Positions 24,049-31,183 of a stretch of DNA of 64,000 bases are shown here, one piece after another. Within the stretch, counting starts at the first letter, position 1. Every line of letters begins with the position of its first letter. Below the pieces are notes generated by a model, which saw nothing but the letters and a program-made list of their open reading frames with translations, made no database searches and had not been told where the DNA came from. The position numbers and the translations under genes were made by a program. The stretch comes from Aliidongia dinghuensis (lineage in GTDB: Bacteria > Pseudomonadota > Alphaproteobacteria > ATCC43930 > CGMCC-115725), in NCBI RefSeq assembly GCF_014643535.1, contig NZ_BMJQ01000019.1, forward strand, positions 1-64,000, in the 5' to 3' direction.

Positions 24049-24932
24049 TCGGTCCCGTGGTGCGGCGCTCTTTCATCCAAGCGATGATCTTCGCGTCTCG
24101 ACCTGCCGCCCAACGTTGCGCACTGGGCTTGCTCGCGATCGCGGCGCTGTTGGCCACCGGGCCGGCGCCCGGGCGAACGATGCCGCCCTGGCCGGGGACG
24201 CTTCTGCTGGTCGGGGGCGGCGATCTTCCGGCGAGCATCGCCGCCCGCTTCGTTCGCCTGGCCGGCGGACGGGATCGACGATTTGTCTATATTCCGACAG
24301 CGGCGCCGGACAAGGAGATCGACCCTGCCGCGCTCGAGCACGCGTTCCGCACGACCTTCGGGGTCGACCGCGTCACGATTCTGCACACGCGTGACCGGCG
24401 TATTGCCGACAGCGCAGATTTCGCGAGGACGATCGACCAGGCCGACGCCGTCTGGTTCGGCGGCGGTCGTCAGTGGCGCATCGCCGATGCCTATCTCGGC
24501 ACACGGACCGAGGCGGCGCTGCGCGGTCTCTTGGAGCGAGGCGGGGTGGTCGGCGGCACCTCGGCAGGTGCCAGCATTCTGGCATCCTTTCTCGTCCGCG
24601 GTGCACCGGAAGGAAACTGGATCATCGACGCTCCCGGACACGAGCAGGGGTTCGCCCTGCTGCCCAAGGCGGCCGTCGATCAGCATGTCGATCGGTACCA
24701 CCGGGAGAACGATATCGCTCCCATCATCCGCGCCCATCCCGGGATCCTTGGCATCGGCCTCGACGAGGCAACCGGGCTCTTCGTCGCCCATGGCGTAGCG
24801 TCCGTAGTCGGTGCGGGCCGGGTCATCCTGCACGATGGCACGATGACCTGCGGAACGCCCTATGTCGTGCTCCGGGCGGGCGCTCGATTCAGGATCGGCG
24901 CGCCGCTCACAGCGCCGTGTTCGGCCGATTGA
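24045..24932 (+). CDS. Cyanophycinase-like peptidase (S51 family)
   Basis: A 295-residue protein of the S51 cyanophycinase-like family. The serine nucleophile sits in GGTSAGASILA (Ser173) and the family loop WFGGGRQWR lies just before it; a hydrophobic stretch at about 24-38 suggests export or membrane anchoring. The start is GTG at 24045, overlapping the hydrolase stop. Real cyanophycinases cleave Asp-Arg polymers, but no cyanophycin synthetase is visible, so a more general exopeptidase acting on beta-linked Asp is the safer statement. Confidence 0.85.
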   Translation: MIGPVVRRSFIQAMIFASRPAAQRCALGLLAIAALLATGPAPGRTMPPWPGTLLLVGGGDLPASIAARFVRLAGGRDRRFVYIPTAAPDKEIDPAALEHAFRTTFGVDRVTILHTRDRRIADSADFARTIDQADAVWFGGGRQWRIADAYLGTRTEAALRGLLERGGVVGGTSAGASILASFLVRGAPEGNWIIDAPGHEQGFALLPKAAVDQHVDRYHRENDIAPIIRAHPGILGIGLDEATGLFVAHGVASVVGAGRVILHDGTMTCGTPYVVLRAGARFRIGAPLTAPCSAD

Positions 24933-24960
24933 TGCGGCGTCCGCCGGGCCTTAATTCATT

Positions 24961-24980
24961 TTAAATCGATCGTTCTAATA
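24961..24980. promoter_or_regulatory. Weak third match to the TetR palindrome (site C)
   Basis: TTAAATCGATCGTTCTAATA matches site A at 15 of 20 positions, with the right arm intact and the left arm poor. It sits about 100 bases before the chemoreceptor gene. The match could be chance. Confidence 0.25.
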
Positions 24981-25076
24981 ACTCGACAAGAGTCCGGCGA
25001 TCGCCACGCGCGATCCAGGTCGCCGGACGTGCCGTCTCAGGCCCGTCAGCCGTGCTTTCTCCGTTCAGAGGTTTCA

Positions 25077-26786
25077 ATGCCCGGTCTCTCCATCCGCAGC
25101 CGCCTCTTCGTTGGCTTCGGCGCGATCTGTGGCTTGCTCGCCGTCTCCGTCATCTTCTCCACGTTCCGCCTCGAGGCGATCGATCACAGGTCCCGCACGA
25201 TCATTCGGCAGGACTTGCCGGCCGCCCAGCAAAGCCTCGCCATGGCAATGGAGTTCAACGGGTCGCTCGCGACGCTTTATCGCTACCTCCTGACGAGAGA
25301 TCCGGCTTCGAAGCATGTGCTGGATGCCCAATGGTCCAAGATCGTCGAAGCCGGCACCGCGCTCGACACTGTCGTCGGCGCCCTTGCACCGGCGGAGCGG
25401 CCGCGATGGAAAGCGCTCATGGGCGAATTCGACGCGATCTACAAAGCAGAGCACAGCTTGGTCGGCGCCGTCGAAGCCCCGAACGCCGAGACCTCCCGGT
25501 TGGCGGACGGCATCAAAGACACTCAAGGGCGCGTCGAGCACATTCTCGATACGCTGATCGGTCGGGCCGACGGCAATGGGTTCCGGTCCGGCGGCATTGC
25601 GGACATGGCTGGCCATCAAATCGATGCCGACGGCGACGACATTACGGCAGGACTGGGCTGGCTCGTCAGGGCGCAAGAGGCGCTGCTCGTCGCGGCACTC
25701 GCGTTGGCAGGCGCGATCTCGTTTCTGACGCAACGGTCGATCACTCGTCCGATCGGGACCCTCACTAACGCGCTCAACCGCATGGCCATCGGCGATCTCA
25801 CCATCGTCGTACCCGAGGTTGACCGCACCGACGAGACCGGTCGGATCGCGCGCGCCGTCGAGGTCCTGCGCGCGGCGGCCGTCGAGCGCAACGAGCTCGA
25901 GGCTGCGCAGGCGGCCGAACGAGCGAGCCGCGAACAGCGTCAGATCCAGGTCGACGCTGAAATCACGGCGTTCGACGGCGAGATCGCCGGTGTGTTTCAC
26001 CATCTGTCGGAGAGTGCTGATGCCCTCCGCGAGGCGGCCGGCGGCCTCGAGGCAAGGGCGGAAGCGACCGCCCGGCAAGCCGGCATCGTCACGACCTCGG
26101 CGCGTGCGGCGAGCGGCAATGTCGAGGCGGTCGCAGCGGCGGCGGAGAAGCTCACCGCCTCAGTCGGCGAGATTGGCCGTCAGGTGGCCGTGTCGACCGA
26201 GATCTCCCAGCTTGCGGTGCGGGAGGCCGCGCGCGGCAGCGGCGTCGTCGAGGGTCTTTCCGCGGCCGCGGGGTCGATCGGCGAGATCGTGGCGCTTATC
26301 GACGAAATCGCAGCCAAGACGAACCTGCTGGCACTGAATGCGACGATTGAGGCCGCCCGCGCCGGAGAGAGCGGCAAAGGCTTCGCCGTCGTCGCGAACG
26401 AGGTGAAATCGCTCGCGAGCCAGACCGGGCGGGCGACACAGGACATTACCCGGCAGATCACCACGATCCGGGATGCCACCGGCGAGGCGGTGGCAATCAT
26501 CGCGGATATCGGCAACATCATTGGGCGCATCAACCAGTCGAGCACGGCCATCGCCGAGGCGGTCGACCAGCAAGGGGCGGCGACGAAGGATATTGCGCGT
26601 AACGTCCAGTCGGCAGCGGCCGGTGCCGGCGCTGTCTCGCAAGCGATCGGAGAAGTGACGCAAGAGACCGAGCGGACGAGGGTGGTCTCGACCGACGTGC
26701 GTCGAACGGCAGATGACCTGGCCGCGCGGGCCGCGACCCTTCGGCAGAGAGTTGACGGATTCCTGTCTGGGATTCGCGCTGCTTGA
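25077..26786 (+). CDS. Methyl-accepting chemotaxis protein
   Basis: A 569-residue chemoreceptor. It has an N-terminal helix (residues about 9-28), a periplasmic four-helix-bundle-like domain up to about 200, a second helix (EALLVAALALAGAISFLTQR), a HAMP linker (TRPIGTLTNALNRMAIGDL) and a C-terminal signalling coiled coil. The coiled coil contains the hairpin tip IDEIAAKTNLLALNATIEAA, to which CheA and CheW bind. The ligand is not apparent. AGAGG precedes the ATG. It stands alone, with no che genes in the window. Confidence 0.93.
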   Translation: MPGLSIRSRLFVGFGAICGLLAVSVIFSTFRLEAIDHRSRTIIRQDLPAAQQSLAMAMEFNGSLATLYRYLLTRDPASKHVLDAQWSKIVEAGTALDTVVGALAPAERPRWKALMGEFDAIYKAEHSLVGAVEAPNAETSRLADGIKDTQGRVEHILDTLIGRADGNGFRSGGIADMAGHQIDADGDDITAGLGWLVRAQEALLVAALALAGAISFLTQRSITRPIGTLTNALNRMAIGDLTIVVPEVDRTDETGRIARAVEVLRAAAVERNELEAAQAAERASREQRQIQVDAEITAFDGEIAGVFHHLSESADALREAAGGLEARAEATARQAGIVTTSARAASGNVEAVAAAAEKLTASVGEIGRQVAVSTEISQLAVREAARGSGVVEGLSAAAGSIGEIVALIDEIAAKTNLLALNATIEAARAGESGKGFAVVANEVKSLASQTGRATQDITRQITTIRDATGEAVAIIADIGNIIGRINQSSTAIAEAVDQQGAATKDIARNVQSAAAGAGAVSQAIGEVTQETERTRVVSTDVRRTADDLAARAATLRQRVDGFLSGIRAA

Positions 26787-26882
26787 AGCGGTCGGCGGCG
26801 GAACCCGTCCAGGGCAGGAGCCGGAGCTGCGGCCCGAACTGGAGCGCCATGGTCGGGCCCGCGGCCCAGAGCCGGTCGTTGT

Positions 26883-26903
26883 GGTTCCGGAGCGACCGGA
26901 ACC
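26883..26903. terminator. Hairpin between convergent genes
   Basis: GGTTCCGG-AGCGA-CCGGAACC, a perfect 8-bp stem with a five-base loop, lies between the ends of the chemoreceptor gene and the small membrane-protein gene. It has no T-run on either strand, so it would work only as a weak bidirectional terminator. Confidence 0.4.
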
Positions 26904-26921
26904 TGCCCGCTCCCGGGACCC

Positions 26922-27251
26922 TCACGACTGTTCCGGCGCATTGCCTCCGTTGAAGCGCCCGAACTGTCGCGCCCCCACCAGGCTCAGCACGAGCGTGCCG
27001 AGGCCGAGCGCAGCGACGTCGGGCGTGTGCTTCAGGTCGAAATCCCCGACCCGGCAGACCAGGAGGTAGCCGACCACGAGATTGAAGAAGCCCCAGAGGA
27101 CATTGACGGTTGAGGAGGAGAGGCCCTGTCCCGGCGGTTTGGCAAACGGGCTCTGGAACGGCCGGCCCATCATGCCGGAGACGAGGTGGGGGACGGCGTT
27201 CGCCAGGAAGGCGCCGCCGAAAAAGTAGGACAGGAGATGGGGCCAGACCAT
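26922..27251 (-). CDS. Small conserved membrane protein of unknown function
   Basis: A 109-residue protein with three likely membrane helices: LLSYFFGGAFLANAVPHLVS, VNVLWGFFNLVVGYLLVCRV and AALGLGTLVLSLVGAR. The motif ANAVPHLVSGMMGRPFQSPF resembles a family of short unannotated membrane proteins, but I cannot name it. The ATG lies directly against the stop of the upstream isochorismatase remnant, downstream of a MarR gene. It may originally have been the third gene of a MarR-hydrolase-membrane protein operon. Confidence 0.7.
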   Translation of the reverse strand: MVWPHLLSYFFGGAFLANAVPHLVSGMMGRPFQSPFAKPPGQGLSSSTVNVLWGFFNLVVGYLLVCRVGDFDLKHTPDVAALGLGTLVLSLVGARQFGRFNGGNAPEQS

Positions 27252-27308
27252 TCAGGCGCTCCGCTTGGCGAGGAGGCCGGTGTTCGGGTCGAGTGCGGTC
27301 AGCGCCAT
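27252..27308 (-). pseudogene. Start of a deleted isochorismatase-family gene
   Basis: An 18-codon frame, MALTALDPNTGLLAKRSA, with a good ribosome site (GAGGACATCC before ATG). The first 11 residues are the usual start of isochorismatase-like hydrolases (MxLTxLDPxTALxVIDLQ), after which the sequence passes at once to AKRSA and a stop. The catalytic Asp of the VIDLQ strand is gone. I read it as an internal deletion that kept only the beginning and perhaps the last codons. Confidence 0.5.
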
Positions 27309-27336
27309 GGATGTCCTCGATAGCGTTTCGGGTTCG

Positions 27337-27798
27337 TCAATCGTCGACGAGCCGCTTGAGCAGTTCGACGGCCGCGGCGAGATCGTCCTGCTCCTGTGCG
27401 GTGAGCCGCGCCGCGATGGTTCGGGAAAGCCAGTCCTGTCGCGCCGCACGGCCCTCCTGTGCCCATTTGCGACACGCGTCCGTCAGCGAAAGGAGGGTCT
27501 GGCGCCCGTCATTCGGGTCCGGTGCACCGCTCACAAGACCGGCAGTCTCCAGCACGGCGACGACCGAGGCCATCGACTGCGGGCGCATGCCCTCCGCCCG
27601 CGCGAGGCTCGACGCCGTGGCGGCGCCGCCCTTTTCGAGGCGCAGAAGCACGGACACTTGCGACGGTGTCAGATCCCCGACGGACGCCTGTTCGCGCAGA
27701 CGCCGCTTCAGCTTGCCGACCGTGGCCCGGAGCTCGGTCGCAAGAGCGGCGGCGCGCACGGATCGGGACTCATTTGCATCGTCCATGCCCATGAGCAT
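27337..27798 (-). CDS. MarR-family transcriptional regulator
   Basis: A 153-residue MarR regulator. The winged helix-turn-helix shows LTPSQVSVLLRLEKGGAATA, EGMRPQSMASVVAVLETAG and the wing DPNDGRQTLLSLTD. There are three closely spaced in-frame ATGs (27798, 27789, 27786) and no strong ribosome site, so the exact start is uncertain. GCATATATGC, a perfect palindrome at 27800-27809, abuts the start and could be the autoregulatory site or a -10 region. Its former target was probably the neighbouring hydrolase gene. Confidence 0.88.
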   Translation of the reverse strand: MLMGMDDANESRSVRAAALATELRATVGKLKRRLREQASVGDLTPSQVSVLLRLEKGGAATASSLARAEGMRPQSMASVVAVLETAGLVSGAPDPNDGRQTLLSLTDACRKWAQEGRAARQDWLSRTIAARLTAQEQDDLAAAVELLKRLVDD

Positions 27799-27928
27799 GG
27801 CATATATGCAGGATAACTGTAAAGTTCATCTGTGCAGTCGGTCTGTACATTTCCAGGCGCGCCGGCTCTGGCCGAAGAACGAATTCATGAGAGCTGGGCT
27901 ATGAGCCGCTTGTCGAATCGGCGGCCGG

Positions 27929-28765
27929 TCAGGGCGCGGGCAGCTCGTGCAGCGCGTTGTCCGCTTCCGTGCGCAGGCCGGCGTCGGGTGCGAGCTCGCG
28001 GGCCCGGTTCAGCCAGAGCCGCGCTTGCGCCGTATCGCCTTGCCCCGCAGCACTGCGCGCGGCACGCAGATAGAGATCCGCCGCGCCCCCCGGCGCGGGG
28101 GCGAATTGCGCCGCGAGCGCCAGCGCCCGGGCCATCCCGCGATAATCGAGCTGGTCCCGCCTGAGGTCGGCGGCTTGGAGCGCCAGCGCTTGGTCATCCG
28201 TCAGCCGCGCCCGTAGCTCGGCCACATCCGCGGCATTGGCCGTCGGTGACAGGGCGGCTGCGGCTTGTTCCAGCCCGGCCCGGTTGCCGACCTTGTCGGC
28301 GATGAGGCCGCGCAGGAACCAGCCGGCGTCGGCAAGCGCCGGATCCTTGTCGGCGGTGAGCCCGGCCGCGATCCGGTCGGCGGCTGGGAGCTGCCCCAGC
28401 CTGAACAGCGCCGTTGCCGTGACCAGGTCGAAATCCGGGTCAGCGATGCCGCGCCGTGCCAGTTCCGCCTGCAGTTCCCGAGATGTGTGCATCGCGTCTT
28501 CCGCTCGTCCGGCGCGCAGTTCTGCCGCAGCCAGGTTGAAGCCGGCGTCGGCGATCGCCGCGGCATCGTCCCGGACGCGCGCCCGGGCGAGCGCCGCGCG
28601 ATATTGCTCCGCCGCCTGGTCCGGCTGCTCCAGCTTGAAAGCGGTGTCGCCGGCATGGCCGAGACGGGACAGGGTCGCATCGTCCGGCGGTCCCTTGGGC
28701 GCCGACGAGCAGGCCGCCAGCAGCGTGAGCGCGATGAGCCCCCCTCTCATGGCGAGACATCTCAT
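27929..28765 (-). CDS. Lipoprotein with TPR-like helices, MCE operon
   Basis: A 278-residue lipoprotein. The lipobox LLAAC is at residues 15-19 after a short hydrophobic leader, and the rest is helical with TPR-like repeats (FKLEQPDQAAEQYRAALARA, LWLNRARELAPDAG). It ends an operon of permease, ATPase-like and MCE genes, where an outer-membrane or periplasmic lipoprotein is expected (compare MlaA/PqiC roles, to which it is not clearly homologous). Its start overlaps the stop of the MCE gene. Function beyond this is unknown. Confidence 0.8.
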   Translation of the reverse strand: MRCLAMRGGLIALTLLAACSSAPKGPPDDATLSRLGHAGDTAFKLEQPDQAAEQYRAALARARVRDDAAAIADAGFNLAAAELRAGRAEDAMHTSRELQAELARRGIADPDFDLVTATALFRLGQLPAADRIAAGLTADKDPALADAGWFLRGLIADKVGNRAGLEQAAAALSPTANAADVAELRARLTDDQALALQAADLRRDQLDYRGMARALALAAQFAPAPGGAADLYLRAARSAAGQGDTAQARLWLNRARELAPDAGLRTEADNALHELPAP

Positions 28766-29712
28766 GGCGAGACGTCGCCCGGCGGCAGGCGTCGCGCCTC
28801 AGGTCCGGCCGAGCCGGACAGCGGCCAGGTGTGGCGCAGCTGGTTCAGCGTCTTCTCGAGCTCCGCCATGCTCGCCTGGGTCTGGGTCAAGAGCGCCGGA
28901 AGATTGGCCGTGCTGCCGGCGACGTTCCGGCTGATCGAGGGCAACTGCGGCGTGGCACCCGCCAGATCCCGGGTCACCTTCTGCAGCGATGCGAGCGCGT
29001 CATCGGCGCGATGCAGCAGGGCCGGCACGCCGGCTGGGGCCGCGGTCGTGGCCACCAGGCCCTGGACCTGGGCGAGCGTCGCGTCCAGCCGCTCAGTCGC
29101 GGTCTTGAGATTGGCGACCGTCTCGGTCAGCTGGTCGACAAGCGCCTCGTCCTTCATCAGCCTTCCAACGTTCCCATGGCCCTCGGCGACGCCCTCGGCC
29201 GTGTCGGCGAGCGCATGCATGGCGCGGCCGACATCGTCGAGGATGGGGAAGACCTTCTGCTTCACGTCATCCACCATGGCGCCGATATTCGCCGTCGGGT
29301 CGCGCTCGGCGACCGCGTCGATCACCGCGAAGCGCCAGTCCAGCGGCGCGCCGCTGCCGCGCGAGATGTCGAGGAAGGCGGCGCCGGCCACGCCGAATTG
29401 CTTGCGGATCGACGCCGTGCTGTCGCGCTTGATGAAGGCCGTCGCCTGCGCGTCCAGTTGTGCCTCGGCATACATGCGGTCGGGGTCGACCACGACGCGG
29501 CGCACCGTGCCGACGCGCGTGCCCAGCAGCTGGACGTCGGCGCCGGCCGAGAGGCCGAGGCTGCCGGTCTGCGGCAGGATGATCCTGAGCTCGACGGTCT
29601 GGCGGAACCAGTCGCTCAACAGCCCGGCGTGCAGGGCTGCCGCAATGAACAGCACGATACTCGCCACGACCAGGAGGCCGACCCACTCGTCCGTATTGCG
29701 CAAGATCTTCAT
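28762..29712 (-). CDS. MCE-domain (MlaD-like) lipid-binding protein
   Basis: A 316-residue periplasmic protein anchored by one N-terminal helix (VGLLVVASIVLFIAAALHAG). The MCE domain runs about residues 38-115 (TVELRIILPQTGSLGLSAGA, GTRVGTVRRVVV). A long alpha-helical tail of about 190 residues follows (NVGRLMKDEALVDQLTETVA), which in longer MCE proteins forms a tunnel or needle. It would shuttle lipids between membranes with the MlaE-type permease. Overlapping start and stop codons couple it to the ATPase-like gene and the lipoprotein. Confidence 0.9.
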   Translation of the reverse strand: MKILRNTDEWVGLLVVASIVLFIAAALHAGLLSDWFRQTVELRIILPQTGSLGLSAGADVQLLGTRVGTVRRVVVDPDRMYAEAQLDAQATAFIKRDSTASIRKQFGVAGAAFLDISRGSGAPLDWRFAVIDAVAERDPTANIGAMVDDVKQKVFPILDDVGRAMHALADTAEGVAEGHGNVGRLMKDEALVDQLTETVANLKTATERLDATLAQVQGLVATTAAPAGVPALLHRADDALASLQKVTRDLAGATPQLPSISRNVAGSTANLPALLTQTQASMAELEKTLNQLRHTWPLSGSAGPEARRLPPGDVSP

Positions 29713-30407
29713 GCGACGGCTGCCGGCAGCCGCACCGGCACCAGACCAGCGTCGCCGAGCCGCAAGCGCTGGGTCGGTCGGATCGTCCGGCTGCGGAGCG
29801 CCGGGCTCGCGTTCGCCAGCCAGATCACGGCGGCCCCGTGGCCCCGCGCCTCGGCACCGACGGCCAGCAGGGCCAAAAGCAAATCGTCATGCTGGGCCGC
29901 CAGCGGCAGTTCCAGGATCACCAGGCGCGGGCGGCCGAGGAAAGCGCGAACGCAGGCGGCCCGCAGCAGGTCAGGCGCCGACAGCAGTCGGGCCGGCCCC
30001 GCGGGCAGGCCGGGCAGGCCGAAGCGCAGGGCCAGAGCCGCGGCCTCCGCGCGGACCTCGGCCTCGGGCAGACGGGTGTGATGCAGCCGCGCCAGCAGGA
30101 TCCGGGACGCGACATCGGGCGTGTCGGGCCGGAGCGGCAGGTGGAACAGCCGGCCGATACGACCGCGCAACGCACCGGCATGCTCGTGCGGCATGGTCTG
30201 CCAGTCGCGGCCGACGAAGCGCACGCGCCCAGATGCCGGCGTCATGAGCCCGCAGCAGAGATCGGCGAAGCTGGCGCCGCGCCGGGGGCCCAGGCTTTCG
30301 ATCAGCGCGAAATCGCCCTCGTGCAGCACCAGATCGAGCGGGGCGTAGGGCAGGTGCTCGCCAGTGCCGCGCGCCGCCTCGATCGAGAGCACGGGCGGGG
30401 CGGTCAT
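29709..30407 (-). CDS. Degenerate MlaF-type ABC ATPase homologue (probable pseudo-ATPase)
   Basis: A 232-residue protein in the place of the MlaF ATPase, between MlaE and MlaD homologues and overlapping both. The ABC fold can be followed, but every catalytic motif is lost. The Walker A position is GPRRGASF (40-47, no Lys), the Q-loop GRLFHLP, the signature LLSAPDLLRA (141-150), and Walker B RLVILELP (161-168, no catalytic Glu). The switch-His region is WLANAS. The frame is intact with normal codon use, so it is maintained and is not decaying. It may be structural, or pair with an ATPase encoded elsewhere. Confidence 0.85.
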   Translation of the reverse strand: MTAPPVLSIEAARGTGEHLPYAPLDLVLHEGDFALIESLGPRRGASFADLCCGLMTPASGRVRFVGRDWQTMPHEHAGALRGRIGRLFHLPLRPDTPDVASRILLARLHHTRLPEAEVRAEAAALALRFGLPGLPAGPARLLSAPDLLRAACVRAFLGRPRLVILELPLAAQHDDLLLALLAVGAEARGHGAAVIWLANASPALRSRTIRPTQRLRLGDAGLVPVRLPAAVA

Positions 30408-31183
30408 AGGATGGCACTCAGCAGCAGCGTCACCGTCAATATTCCGGTGACCCCGCGGGTGAAGCCGCGCGGCAGGAGGCTCGACGGCGTGTCGGTTTCC
30501 TCCGCGGCGAGGCCCGTGATACAGCACACGAGCGCCACGACCAGCCCGATCAGCAGCAGCTTCGCCGGGAACACCCAGAGATCGTCGAAGCTCATCGCCC
30601 GCAGCACATTGTCGAGAAAGCCGAAGATCGAGGTGTTCACCACGCCGGCGAGCCGACCGGTGACGAAGCCGCTCAACAGGCTGATCGCGACGAACATCAC
30701 GCCGAGCGTGAAGGTGGCAAGCGCGAAGGCTGCGGCGCGGGGCAGCACCAGGAACTGGAAGATGTCGATGCCTTCGGCGCGCAGGATGGCGATCTCGCCC
30801 TCGGCCTTCAACATGCCGAGCTCGGCGACGCTCGCCGTGCCGCTGCGGCCGAGCAGGATGATGCCGACCAGCAGCGGCGCGATCTCGCGGAACAGCACGA
30901 CCACCAGGATATGGCCGACCTGTTCCTCCTGGCCCGCCGTGCGCAGCCAGTAGATCGCTTCGAACACCAGGCCGAGGCCGACGATGACGGCGGTCACGGC
31001 GATGGTGCCAAGCGAACCGCCGATCGCGCGGCTGAGCGTCCGCTGGAACCCGGCCCGCACCGTACGCCGCCAAGTCGAGGGCCAGGCGCCCTCGCGCAGC
31101 ACACCCCAGAGCAAGGCTGCGAGCTGCAGCATGAAGGCCGAGCGGGCCCTGGTCGCGCGGCCGATGGCGGCGAGCGCTCTCAT
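30404..31183 (-). CDS. MlaE-type ABC permease (MCE system)
   Basis: A 259-residue permease of the MlaE/YrbE family. It has about five membrane helices with the family core EIAPLLVGIILLGRSGTASV, the coupling segment AELGMLKAEGEIAILRAEGI and the late helix FVTGRLAGVVNTSIFGF. The A-E-L-G-x-M-x-x-x-E-E-I-D pattern is altered to AELGMLKAEGEIA, loosening the usual ATPase-contact motif in step with the degenerate ATPase. The ATG overlaps the sensor gene stop. Confidence 0.9.
   Translation of the reverse strand: MRALAAIGRATRARSAFMLQLAALLWGVLREGAWPSTWRRTVRAGFQRTLSRAIGGSLGTIAVTAVIVGLGLVFEAIYWLRTAGQEEQVGHILVVVLFREIAPLLVGIILLGRSGTASVAELGMLKAEGEIAILRAEGIDIFQFLVLPRAAAFALATFTLGVMFVAISLLSGFVTGRLAGVVNTSIFGFLDNVLRAMSFDDLWVFPAKLLLIGLVVALVCCITGLAAEETDTPSSLLPRGFTRGVTGILTVTLLLSAIL

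Noticed and set aside
24045..24932. True cyanophycin metabolism
   Set aside because: Only the S51 protease-like gene is present; there is no cyanophycin synthetase, and an exported form suggests another substrate.
29709..30407. Functional MlaF ATPase
   Set aside because: None of the Walker A, signature, Walker B or switch residues can be found in the expected places.
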